Shown here: positions 1 to 11,236 of the stretch, piece by piece | Layout: every line of letters begins with the position of its first letter | Position numbering within the stretch: the first letter of the stretch is position 1 | Assembly: GCA_964057225.1 (NCBI GenBank) | Contig: OZ059895.1 | Span: forward strand, 23,260,688 to 23,324,687 | Direction: 5' to 3' | From: Auanema rhodensis | Taxonomy: Eukaryota; Nematoda; Chromadorea; Rhabditida; Rhabditidae | DNA: 64,000 bases | Position numbers and translations under genes: made by a program | The notes under the pieces: model-generated | What the model was told of the DNA's origin: nothing | What the model saw: the letters and a program-made list of their open reading frames with translations, nothing else | The model's database searches: none

Positions 1-1054
1 TTTTCACCCTGAAGAATTAATTTTTTCGTTGAATAACAATGTCCATCGTCTTTGCCTTGAAAAAAGGAATCTAAAAACATCTACTTTTCGCTAAATTATT
101 TTGAAATTTTTCGAAAAAATTTTTGTCAAAATGTTTTTGGAAGCAATGTTGAGTGTACATGGAAACTCAACATACACTAATGCATCATTTTTCAAACGAT
201 CATAACTAATTTTTGTATTAAGCGTTTCTCAATGTAGTATAGTGCATTCGATGCGGATTTTTAAGCTGCGTCGATCTGTGTTATCAGATTTGCGCTAGCT
301 TAAAAATGCACCGAGATATCAACTGATATATGTTCACACTTATATCCTCGATTTTCACCCTGAAGAATTAATTTTTTCGTTGAATAACAATGTTCATCGT
401 CTTTGCCTTGAAAAAAGGAATCTAAAAACATCTACTTTTTGCTAAATTATTTTGAAATTTTTCGAAAAAATTTTTGTCAAAATGTTTTTGGAAGCAATGT
501 TGAGTGTACATGGAAACTCAACATACACTAATGCATCATTTTTCAAACGATCATAACTAATTTTTGTATTAAGCGTTTCTCAATGTAGTATAGTGCATTC
601 GATGCGGATTTTTAAGCTGCGTCGATCTGTGTTATCAGATTTGCGCTAGCTTAAAAATGCACCGAGATATCAACTGATATAAGTTCACACTTATATCCTC
701 GATTTTCACCCTGAAGAATTAATTTTTTCGTTGAATAACAATGTTCATCGTCTTTGCCTTGAAAAAAGGAATCTAAAAACATCTACTTTTTGCTAAATTA
801 TTTTGTTAATTTTTCGAAAAAATTTTTGTCAAAATGTTTTTGGAAGCAATGTTGAGTGTACATGGAAACTCAACATACACTAATGCATCATTTTTCAAAC
901 GATCATAACTAATTTTTGTATCAAGCGTTTCTCAATGTAGTATAGTGCATTCGATGCGGATTTTTAAGCTGCGTCGATCTGTGTTATCAGATTTGCGCTA
1001 GCTTAAAAATGCACCGAGATATCAACTGATATAAGTTCACACTTATATCCTCGA
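1..1054 (+). repeat. Monomers M1-M3
   Basis: M1 (base 1) has 43C and a private T to C at 89. M2 (352) is plain with 331A. M3 (703) carries the AAA to TTAA insertion, 219C and 331A, and so is 352 bp. The string M3 then 43C/67A/139A/x/331A (M4) is the same pair seen at M46-47, M74-75 and M136-137, so the window opens inside a block related to those three. Confidence 0.9.
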
Positions 1055-3160
1055 TTTTCACCCTGAAGAATTAATTTTTTCGTTGAATAACAATGTCCAT
1101 CGTCTTTGCCTTGAAAAAAGAAATCTAAAAACATCTACTTTTTGCTAAATTATTTTGAAATTTTTCGAAAAAATTTTTGTCAAAATGTTTTTAGAAGCAA
1201 TGTTGAGTGTACATGGAAACTCAACATACACTAATGCATCATTTTTCAAACGATCATAACTAATTTTTGTATTAAGCGTTTCTCAATGTAGTATAGTGCA
1301 TTCGATGCGGATTTTTAAGCTGCAATGATCTGTGTTATCAGATTTGCGCTAGCTTAAAAATGCACCGAGATATCAACTGATATAAGTTCACACTTATATC
1401 CTCGATTTTCACCCTGAAGAATTAATTTTTTCGTTGAATAACAATGTCCATCGTCTTTGCCTTGAAAAAAGAAATCTAAAAACATCTACTTTTTGCTAAA
1501 TTATTTTGAAATTTTTCGAAAAAATTTTTGTCAAAATGTTTTTGGAAGCAATGTTGAGTGTACATGGAAACTCAACATACACTAATGCATCATTTTTCAA
1601 ACGATCATAACTAATTTTTGTATTAAGCGTTTCTCAATGTAGTATAGTGCATTCGATGCAGATTTTTAAGCTGCGTCGATCTGTGTTATCAGATTTGCGC
1701 TAGCTTAGAAATGCACCGAGATATCAACTGATATATGTTCACACTTATATCCTCGATTTTCACCCTGAAGAATTAATTTTTTCGTTGAATAACAATGTCC
1801 ATCGTCTTTGCCTTGAAAAAAGGAATCTAAAAACATCTACTTTTTGCTAAATTATCTTGAAATTTTTCGAAAAAATTTTTGTCAAAATGTTTTTGGAAGC
1901 AATGTTGAGTGTACATGGAAACTCAACATACACTAATGCATCATTTTTCAAACGATCATAACTAATTTTTGTATTAAGCGTTTCTCAATGTAGTATAGTG
2001 CATTCGATGCGGATTTTTAAGCTGCGTCGATCTGTGTTATCAGATTTGCGCTAGCTTAAAAATGCACCGAGATATCAACTGATATAAGTTCACACTTATA
2101 TCCTCGATTTTCACCCTGAAGAATTAATTTTTTCGTTGAATAACAATGTCCATCGTCTTTGCCTTGAAAAAAGAAATCTAAAAACATCTACTTTTTGCTA
2201 AATTATTTTGAAATTTTTCGAAAAAATTTTTGTCAAAATGTTTTTAGAAGCAATGTTGAGTGTACATGGAAACTCAACATACACTAATGCATCATTTTTC
2301 AAACGATCATAACTAATTTTTGTATTAAGCGTTTCTCAATGTAGTATAGTGCATTCGATGCGGATTTTTAAGCTGCAATGATCTGTGTTATCAGATTTGC
2401 GCTAGCTTAAAAATGCACCGAGATATCAACTGATATAAGTTCACACTTATATCCTCGATTTTCACCCTGAAGAATTAATTTTTTCGTTGAATAACAATGT
2501 CCATCGTCTTTGCCTTGAAAAAAGAAATCTAAAAACATCTACTTTTTGCTAAATTATTTTGAAATTTTTCGAAAAAATTTTTGTCAAAATGTTTTTGGAA
2601 GCAATGTTGAGTGTACATGGAAACTCAACATACACTAATGCATCATTTTTCAAACGATCATAACTAATTTTTGTATTAAGCGTTTCTCAATGTAGTATAG
2701 TGCATTCGATGCAGATTTTTAAGCTGCGTCGATCTGTGTTATCAGATTTGCGCTAGCTTAGAAATGCACCGAGATATCAACTGATATATGTTCACACTTA
2801 TATCCTCGATTTTCACCCTGAAGAATTAATTTTTTCGTTGAATAACAATGTCCATCGTCTTTGCCTTGAAAAAAGGAATCTAAAAACATCTACTTTTTGC
2901 TAAATTATCTTGAAATTTTTCGAAAAAATTTTTGTCAAAATGTTTTTGGAAGCAATGTTGAGTGTACATGGAAACTCAACATACACTAATGCATCATTTT
3001 TCAAACGATCATAACTAATTTTTGTATTAAGCGTTTTTCAATGTGGTATAGTGCATTCGATGCGGATTTTTAAGCTGCGTCGATCTGTGTTATCAGATTT
3101 GCGCTAGCTTAAAAATGCACCGAGATATCAACTGATATATGTTCACACTTATATCCTCGA
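1055..3160 (+). repeat. Trimer repeated twice (M4-M6, M7-M9), period 1,053 bp
   Basis: M4 and M7 have 43C, 67A, 139A, x, 331A. M5 and M8 have 43C, 67A, 255A, 303G, 331T. M6 and M9 have 43C and a T to C at 100 (ATTATCTTG) found nowhere else in the window. The second copy differs in its last monomer by 331T and two private changes, at 228 and 236. The duplication is therefore young and the right junction falls in or after M9. The pair of M4-type and M5-type monomers recurs in the blocks at 15450, 25279 and 47052 with other monomers between. Confidence 0.9.
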
Positions 3161-3921
3161 TTTTCACCCTGAAGAATTAATTTTTTCGTTGAATAACAAT
3201 GTTCATCGTCTTTGCCTTGAAAAAAGGAATCTAAAAACATCTACTTTTTGCTAAATTATTTTGAAATTTTTCGAAAAAATTTTTGTCAAAATGTTTTTGG
3301 AAGCAATGTTGAGTGTACATGGAAACTCAACATACACTAATGCATCATTTTTCAAACGATCATAACTAATTTTTGTATTAAGCGTTTCTCAATGTAGTAT
3401 AGTGCATTCGATGCGGATTTTTAAGCTGCGTCGATCTGTGTTATCAGATTTGCGCTAGCTTAAAAATGCACCGAGATATCAACTGATATATGTTCACACT
3501 TATATCCTCGATTTTCACCCTGAAGAATTAATTTTTTCGTTGAATAACAATGTTCATCGTCTTTGCCTTTGAAAAAAGGAATCTAAAAACATCTACTTTT
3601 TGCTAAATTATTTTGAAATTTTTCGAAAAAATTTTTGTCAAAATGTTTTTGGAAGCAATGTTGAGTGTACATGGAAACTCAACATACACTAATGCATCAT
3701 TTTTCAAACGATCATAACTAATTTTTGTATTAAGCGTTTCTCAATGTAGTATAGTGCATTCGATGCGGATTTTTAAGCTGCGTCGATCTGTGTTATCAGA
3801 TTTGCGCTAGCTTAAAAATGCACCGAGATATCAACTGATATATGTTCACACTTATATCCTCGATTTTCACCCTGAAGAATTAATTTTTTCGTTGAATAAC
3901 AATGTTCATCGTCTTTGCCTT

Positions 3922-4001
3922 GAAAAAAGGAATCTAAAAACATCTACTTTTTGCTAAATTATTTTGAAATTTTTCGAAAAAATTTTTGTCAAAATGTTTT
4001 T
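3922..4001. other. A/T-tract region, probably curved DNA (shown in M12)
   Basis: Monomer positions 59-138 hold eight A or T runs of 4 to 6 bases: A6 at 60-65, A5 at 73-77, T5 at 85-89, T4 at 99-102, AAATTTTT at 104-111, A6T5 at 114-124, A4 at 128-131 and T5 at 134-138. Most of their centres lie 10 to 13 bases apart, close to one helical turn, the arrangement that gives intrinsic curvature. Most length variation of the satellite falls here (extra A at 60-65; AAA to TTAA at 104-106). The region is repeated in every monomer; only the M12 copy is listed. Curvature is predicted, not shown. Confidence 0.55.
3970..3981. other. 12-bp perfect palindrome with TTCGAA core (shown in M12)
   Basis: TTTTTCGAAAAA at monomer positions 107-118 is a perfect palindrome. 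It extends to AAA/TTT on the two sides if one extra A is skipped. The 119C variant (six monomers in the window) and the TTAA insertion (11 monomers) change its edges but not its core. It is present in every monomer. Confidence 0.7.
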
Positions 4002-4008
4002 GGAAGCA

Positions 4009-4036
4009 ATGTTGAGTGTACATGGAAACTCAACAT
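4009..4036. other. Inverted repeat with 9-bp arms (shown in M12)
   Basis: ATGTTGAGT (monomer 146-154) and ACTCAACAT (165-173) are exact reverse complements separated by a 10-base loop, GTACATGGAA. The arms are conserved in nearly every monomer. The 154C variant (M49, M77, M140) breaks the pair next to the loop. It could form a cruciform, or a hairpin if transcribed. Confidence 0.8.
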
Positions 4037-4120
4037 ACACTAATGCATCATTTTTCAAACGATCATAACTAATTTTTGTATTAAGCGTTTCTCAATGTAG
4101 TATAGTGCATTCGATGCGGA

Positions 4121-4169
4121 TTTTTAAGCTGCGTCGATCTGTGTTATCAGATTTGCGCTAGCTTAAAAA
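4121..4169. other. 49-base imperfect hairpin with 10-bp outer arms (shown in M12)
   Basis: TTTTTAAGCT (monomer 258-267) pairs exactly with AGCTTAAAAA (297-306). Inside, GCG (268-270) can pair with CGC (293-295) after a one-base bulge at 296, and ATCTG (274-278) pairs with CAGAT (285-289) around a six-base loop, TGTTAT (279-284). The 270-272 GTC to AAT variant removes one of the middle GC pairs; 303G weakens the outer stem. It is the largest dyad in the monomer. Function is unknown. Confidence 0.7.
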
Positions 4170-4177
4170 TGCACCGA

Positions 4178-4209
4178 GATATCAACTGATATATGTTCAC
4201 ACTTATATC
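4178..4209. other. Two overlapping dyads at monomer end (shown in M12)
   Basis: ATATCA (316-321) and TGATAT (324-329) form a dyad with a two-base spacer. Overlapping it, GATATATGT (325-333) and ACTTATATC (338-346) pair around the loop TCAC with a single mismatch at 331. In the 51 monomers with 331A the left arm is GATATAAGT and pairing is perfect over 9 bp (for example 676-697 in M2). Confidence 0.75.
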
Positions 4210-5268
4210 CTCGATTTTCACCCTGAAGAATTAATTTTTTCGTTGAATAACAATGTTCATCGTCTTTGCCTTGAAAAAAGGAATCTAAAAACATCTACTT
4301 TTTGCTAAATTATTTTGAAATTTTTCGAAAAAATTTTTGTCAAAATGTTTTTGGAAGCAATGTTGAGTGTACATGGAAACTCAACATACACTAATGCATC
4401 ATTTTTCAAACGATCATAACTAATTTTTGTATTAAGCGTTTCTCAATGTAGTATAGTGCATTCGATGCGGATTTTTAAGCTGCGTCGATCTGTGTTATCA
4501 GATTTGCGCTAGCTTAAAAATGCACCGAGATATCAACTGATATATGTTCACACTTATATCCTCGATTTTCACCCTGAAGAATTAATTTTTTCGTTGAATA
4601 ACAATGTTCATCGTCTTTGCCTTGAAAAAAGGAATCTAAAAACATCTACTTTTTGCTAAATTATTTTGAAATTTTTCGAAAAAATTTTTGTCAAAATGTT
4701 TTTGGAAGCAATGTTGAGTGTACATGGAAACTCAACATACACTAATGCATCATTTTTCAAACGATCATAACTAATTTTTGTATTAAGCGTTTCTCAATGT
4801 AGTATAGTGAATTCGATGCGGATTTTTAAGCTGCGTCGATCTGTGTTATCAGATTTGCGCTAGCTTAAAAATGCACCGAGATATCAACTGATATAAGTTC
4901 ACACTTATATCCTCGATTTTCACCCTGAAGAATTAATTTTTTCGTTGAATAACAATGTTCATCGTCTTTGCCTTGAAAAAAGGAATCTAAAAACATCTAC
5001 TTTTTGCTAAATTATTTTGTTAATTTTTCGAAAAAATTTTTGTCAAAATGTTTTTGGAAGCAATGTTGAGTGTACATGGAAACTCAACATACACTAATGC
5101 ATCATTTTTCAAACGATCATAACTAATTTTTGTATCAAGCGTTTCTCAATGTAGTATAGTGCATTCGATGCGGATTTTTAAGCTGCGTCGATCTGTGTTA
5201 TCAGATTTGCGCTAGCTTAAAAATGCACCGAGATATCAACTGATATATGTTCACACTTATATCCTCGA

Positions 5269-8200
5269 TTTTCACCCTGAAGAATTAATTTTTTCGTTGA
5301 ATAACAATGTTCATCGTCTTTGCCTTGAAAAAAGGAATCTAAAAACATCTACTTTTTGCTAAATTATTTTGAAATTTTTCGAAAAAATTTTTGTCAAAAT
5401 GTTTTTGGAAGCAATGTTGAGTGTACATGGAAACTCAACATACACTAATGCATCATTTTTCAAACGATCATAACTAATTTTTGTATTAAGCGTTTCTCAA
5501 TGTAGTATAGTGCATTCGATGCGGATTTTTAAGCTGCGTCGATCTGTGTTATCAGATTTGCGCTAGCTTAAAAATGCACCGAGATATCAACTGATATATG
5601 TTCACACTTATATCCTCGATTTTCACCCTGAAGAATTAATTTTTTCGTTGAATAACAATGTTCATCGTCTTTGCCTTGAAAAAAGGAATCTAAAAACATC
5701 TACTTTTTGCTAAATTATTTTGAAATTTTTCGAAAAAATTTTTGTCAAAATGTTTTTGGAAGCAATGTTGAGTGTACATGGAAACTCAACATACACTAAT
5801 GCATCATTTTTCAAACGATCATAACTAATTTTTGTATTAAGCGTTTCTCAATGTAGTATAGTGCATTCGATGCGGATTTTTAAGCTGCGTCGATCTGTGT
5901 TATCAGATTTGCGCTAGCTTAAAAATGCACCGAGATATCAACTGATATATGTTCACACTTATATCCTCGATTTTCACCCTGAAGAATTAATTTTTTCGTT
6001 GAATAACAATGTTCATCGTCTTTGCCTTGAAAAAAGGAATCTAAAAACATCTACTTTTTGCTAAATTATTTTGAAATTTTTCGAAAAAATTTTTGTCAAA
6101 ATGTTTTTGGAAGCAATGTTGAGTGTACATGGAAACTCAACATACACTAATGCATCATTTTTCAAACGATCATAACTAATTTTTGTATTAAGCGTTTCTC
6201 AATGTAGTATAGTGCATTCGATGCGGGTTTTTAAGCTGCGTCGATCTGTGTTATCAGATTTGCGCTAGCTTAAAAATGCACCGAGATATCAACTGATATA
6301 TGTTCACACTTATATCCTCGATTTTCACCCTGAAGAATTAATTTTTTCGTTGAATAACAATGTTCATCGTCTTTGCCTTGAAAAAAGGAATCTAAAAACA
6401 TCTACTTTTTGCTAAATTATTTTGAAATTTTTCGAAAAAATTTTTGTCAAAATGTTTTTGGAAGCAATGTTGAGTGTACATGGAAACTCAACATACACTA
6501 ATGCATCATTTTTCAAACGATCATAACTAATTTTTGTATTAAGCGTTTCTCAATGTAGTATAGTGCATTCGATGCGGATTTTTAAGCTGCGTCGATCTGT
6601 GTTATCAGATTTGCGCTAGCTTAAAAATGCACCGAGATATCAACTGATATATGTTCACACTTATATCCTCGATTTTCACCCTGAAGAATTAATTTTTTCG
6701 TTGAATAACAATGTTCATCGTCTTTGCCTTGAAAAAAGGAATCTAAAAACATCTACTTTTTGCTAAATTATTTTGAAATTTTTCGAAAAAATTTTTGTCA
6801 AAATGTTTTTGGAAGCAATGTTGAGTGTACATGGAAACTCAACATACACTAATGCATCATTTTTCAAACGATCATAACTAATTTTTGTATTAAGCGTTTC
6901 TCAATGTAGTATAGTGCATTCGATGCGGATTTTTAAGCTGCGTCGATCTGTGTTATCAGATTTGCGCTAGCTTAAAAATGCACCGAGATATCAACTGATA
7001 TATGTTCACACTTATATCCTCGATTTTCACCCTGAAGAATTAATTTTTTCGTTGAATAACAATGTCCATCGTCTTTGCCTTGAAAAAAGGAATCTAAAAA
7101 CATCTACTTTTTGCTAAATTATTCTGAAATTTTTCGAAAAAATTTTTGTCAAAATGTTTTTGGAAGCAATGTTGAGTGTACATGGAAACTCAACATACAC
7201 TAATGCATCATTTTTCAAACGATCATAACTAATTTTTGTATTGAGCGTTTCTCAATGTAGTATAGTGCATTCGATGCGGATTTTTAAGCTGCGTCGATCT
7301 GTGTTATCAGATTTGCGCTAGCTTAAAAATGCACCGAGATATCAACTGATATAAGTTCACACTTATATCCTCGATTTTCACCCTGAAGAATTAATTTTTT
7401 CGTTGAATAACAATGTTCATCGTCTTTGCCTTGAAAAAAGGAATCTAAAAACATCTACTTTTTGCTAAATTATTTTGAAATTTTTCGAAAAAATTTTTGT
7501 CAAAATGTTTTTGGAAGCAATGTTGAGTGTACATGGAAACTCAACATACACTAATGCATCATTTTTCAAACGATCATAACTAATTTTTGTATTAAGCGTT
7601 TCTCAATGTAGTATAGTGCATTCGATGCAGATTTTTAAGCTGCGTCGATCTGTGTTATCAGATTTGCGCTAGCTTAAAAATGCACCGAGATATCAACTGA
7701 TATAAGTTCACACTTATATCCTCGATTTTCACCCTGAAGAATTAATTTTTTCGTTGAATAACAATGTCCATCGTCTTTGCCTTGAAACAAGGAATCTAAA
7801 AACATCTACTTTTTGCTAAATTATTTTGAAATTTTTCGAAAAAATTTTTGTCAAAATGTTTTTGGAAGCAATGTTGAGTGTACATGGAAACTCAACATAC
7901 ACTAATGCATCATTTTTCAAACGATCATAACTAATTTTTGTATTAAGCGTTTCTCAATGTAGTATAGTGCATTCGATGCGGATTTTTAAGCTGCGTCGAT
8001 CTGTGTTATCAGATTTGCGCTAGCTTAAAAATGCACCGAGATATCAACTGATATATGTTCACACTTATATCCTCAATTTTCACCCTGAAGAATTAATTTT
8101 TTCGTTGAATAACAATGTTCATCGTCTTTGCCTTGAAAAAAAGGAATCTAAAAACATCTACTTTTTGCTAAATTATTTTGAAATTTTTCGAAAAAATTTT

Positions 8201-9832
8201 TGTCAAAATGTTTTTGGAAGCAATGTTGAGTGTACATGGAAACTCAACATACACTAATGCATCATTTTTCAAACGATCATAACTAATTTTTGTATTAAGC
8301 GTTTCTCAATGTAGTATAGTGCATTCGATGCGGATTTTTAAGCTGCGTCGATCTGTGTTATCAGATTTGCGCTAGCTTAAAAATGCACCGAGATATCAAC
8401 TGATATATGTTCACACTTATATCCTCGATTTTCACCCTGAAGAATTAATTTTTTCGTTGAATAACAATGTTCATCGTCTTTGCCTTGAAAAAAGGAATCT
8501 AAAAACATCTACTTTTTGCTAAATTATTTTGAAATTTTTCGAAAAACTTTTTGTCAAAATGTTTTTGGAAGCAATGTTGAGTGTACATGGAAACTCAACA
8601 TACACTAATGCATCATTTTTCAAACGATCATAACTAATTTTTGTATTAAGCGTTTCTCAATGTAGTATAGTGCATTCGATGCGGATTTTTAAGCTGCGTC
8701 GATCTGTGTTATCAGATTTGCGCTAGCTTAAAAATGCACCGAGATATCAACTGATATATGTTCACACTTATATCCTCGATTTTCACCCTGAAGAATTAAT
8801 TTTTTCGTTGAATAACAATGTTCATCGTCTTTGCCTTGAAAAAAGGAATCTAAAAACATCTACTTTTTGCTAAATTATTTTGAAATTTTTCGAAAAAATT
8901 TTTGTCAAAATGTTTTTGGAAGCAATGTTGAGTGTACATGGAAACTCAACATACACTAATGCATCATTTTTCAAACGATCATAACTAATTTTTGTATTAA
9001 GCGTTTCTCAATGTAGTATAGTGCATTCGATGCAGATTTTTAAGCTGCGTCGATCTGTGTTATCAGATTTGCGCTAGCTTAAAAATGCACCGAGATATCA
9101 ACTGATATATGTTCACACTTATATCCTCGATTTTCACCCTGAAGAATTAATTTTTTCGTTGAATAACAATGTCCATCGTCTTTGCCTTGAAAAAAGGAAT
9201 CTAAAAACATCTACTTTTTGCTAAATTATTTTGAAATTTTTCGAAAAAATTTTTGTCAAAATGTTTTTGGAAGCAATGTTGAGTGTACATGGAAACTCAA
9301 CATACACTAATGCATCATTTTTCAAACGATCATAACTAATTTTTGTATTAATTGTTTCTCAATGTAGTATAGTGCATTCGATGCGGATTTTTAAGCTGCG
9401 TCGATCTGTGTTATCAGATTTGCGCTAGCTTAAAAATGCACCGAGATATCAACTGATATATGTTCACACTTATATCCTCGATTTTCACCCTGAAGAATTA
9501 ATTTTTTCGTTGAATAACAATGTTCATCGTCTTTGCCTTGAAAAAAGGAATCTAAAAACATCTACTTTTTGCTAAATTATTTTGAAATTTTTCGAAAAAA
9601 TTTTTGTCAAAATGTTTTTGGAAGCAATGTTGAGTGTACATGGAAACTCAACATACACTAATGCATCATTTTTCAAACGATCATAACTAATTTTTGTATT
9701 AAGCGTTTCTCAATGTAGTATAGTGAATTCGATGCGGATTTTTAAGCTGCGTCGATCTGTGTTATCAGATTTGCGCTAGCTTAAAAATGCACCGAGATAT
9801 CAACTGATATAAGTTCACACTTATATCCTCGA
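5269..9832 (+). repeat. 13-monomer segment, copy 1 (M16-M28)
   Basis: Order: plain, plain, 257G, plain, plain, then M21 (43C, 101C, 220G, 331A), M22 (255A, 331A), M23 (43C, 63C, 350A), M24 (extra A, 352 bp), M25 (119C), M26 (255A), M27 (43C, 222-223 GC to TT), M28 (245A, 331A; EcoRI at 9725). The same ordered string recurs at 11237-15800. M24-M26 are the single-copy form of the trimer that is tripled at 43539-46700. Confidence 0.93.
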
Positions 9833-11236
9833 TTTTCACCCTGAAGAATTAATTTTTTCGTTGAATAACAATGTTCATCGTCTTTGCCTTGAAAAAAGGA
9901 ATCTAAAAACATCTACTTTTTGCTAAATTATTTTGAAATTTTTCGAAAAAATTTTTGTCAAAATGTTTTTGGAAGCAATGTTGAGTGTACATGGAAACTC
10001 AACATACACTAATGCATCATTTTTCAAACGATCATAACTAATTTTTGTATTAAGCGTTTCTCAATGTAGTATAGTGCATTCGATGCGGATTTTTAAGCTG
10101 CGTCGATCTGTGTTATCAGATTTGCGCTAGCTTAAAAATGCACCGAGATATCAACTGATATATGTTCACACTTATATCCTCGATTTTCACCCTGAAGAAT
10201 TAATTTTTTCGTTGAATAACAATGTTCATCGTCTTTGCCTTGAAAAAAGGAATCTAAAAACATCTACTTTTTGCTAAATTATTTTGAAATTTTTCGAAAA
10301 AATTTTTGTCAAAATGTTTTTGGAAGCAATGTTGAGTGTACATGGAAACTCAACATACACTAATGCATCATTTTTCAAACGATCATAACTAATTTTTGTA
10401 TTAAGCGTTTCTCAATGTAGTATAGTGCATTCGATGCGGATTTTTAAGCTGCGTCGATCTGTGTTATCAGATTTGCGCTAGCTTAAAAATGCACCGAGAT
10501 ATCAACTGATATATGTTCACACTTATATCCTCGATTTTCACCCTGAAGAATTAATTTTTTCGTTGAATAACAATGTTCATCGTCTTTGCCTTGAAAAAAG
10601 GAATCTAAAAACATCTACTTTTTGCTAAATTATTTTGAAATTTTTCGAAAAAATTTTTGTCAAAATGTTTTTGGAAGCAATGTTGAGTGTACATGGAAAC
10701 TCAACATACACTAATGCATCATTTTTCAAACGATCATAACTAATTTTTGTATTAAGCGTTTCTCAATGTAGTATAGTGCATTCGATGCGGGTTTTTAAGC
10801 TGCGTCGATCTGTGTTATCAGATTTGCGCTAGCTTAAAAATGCACCGAGATATCAACTGATATATGTTCACACTTATATCCTCGATTTTCACCCTGAAGA
10901 ATTAATTTTTTCGTTGAATAACAATGTTCATCGTCTTTGCCTTGAAAAAAGGAATCTAAAAACATCTACTTTTTGCTAAATTATTTTGAAATTTTTCGAA
11001 AAAATTTTTGTCAAAATGTTTTTGGAAGCAATGTTGAGTGTACATGGAAACTCAACATACACTAATGCATCATTTTTCAAACGATCATAACTAATTTTTG
11101 TATTAAGCGTTTCTCAATGTAGTATAGTGCATTCGATGCGGATTTTTAAGCTGCGTCGATCTGTGTTATCAGATTTGCGCTAGCTTAAAAATGCACCGAG
11201 ATATCAACTGATATAAGTTCACACTTATATCCTCGA
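9833..11236 (+). repeat. Four monomers between the 13-mer copies (M29-M32)
   Basis: M29 and M30 are plain, M31 has 257G, M32 is plain with 331A. They complete the 17-monomer offset. The two 257G monomers M31 and M35 lie four monomers apart, and in both cases two plain-like monomers precede. This may be a short older duplication, with M29-M31 copying the type of M33-M35. Confidence 0.85.

Larger units (their letters stand above)
3864..4214 (+). repeat. Reference plain monomer (M12)
   Basis: This copy carries the commonest base at every variable position and is the best single example of the 351-bp unit. About forty of the 182 monomers look the same as it by eye. Composition is 56 C and 53 G in 351 bases, with 12 CpG. 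Useful restriction landmarks present once per plain monomer are AseI ATTAAT (16-21), BstBI TTCGAA (110-115), NsiI ATGCAT (180-185), NheI GCTAGC (294-299) and EcoRV GATATC (315-320). An array this uniform would give a 351-bp ladder with any of them. The length is close to two nucleosome repeats, which is common for satellites but proves nothing. Confidence 0.95.
3161..5268 (+). repeat. Monomers M10-M15, ending in an EcoRI monomer and a hybrid
   Basis: M10, M12 and M13 are plain. M11 (3512) has the extra T at 57-58 and is 352 bp. M14 (4566) has 245A and 331A, creating an EcoRI site at 4809. M15 (4917) has the TTAA insertion and 219C like its relatives after other EcoRI monomers, but ends in 331T where M3, M46, M74 and M136 end in 331A. 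It looks like a recombinant with a plain monomer, with the switch between 219 and 331. Confidence 0.88.

Noticed and set aside
3887-3903. CENP-B box-like motif at monomer 24-40 (TTTCGTTGAATAACAAT)
   Set aside because: It has the TTCG half and the central A of the box consensus but none of the CGGG half, and only about 9 of 17 positions agree with the human alpha satellite box. This is too weak to call a binding site.
3864-4214. Ancestral dimer: positions 1-41 resemble 189-234 (TTTTCA, then TAATTTTT, then AATG)
   Set aside because: Only short A+T-rich words match and the offset drifts from 188 to 193. The rest of the two halves does not align by eye, so a half-length ancestor is not supported.
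8101-8160. Extra A in the A6 run as a sequencing error
   Set aside because: It recurs at five places always before a 119C monomer, so it is inherited.
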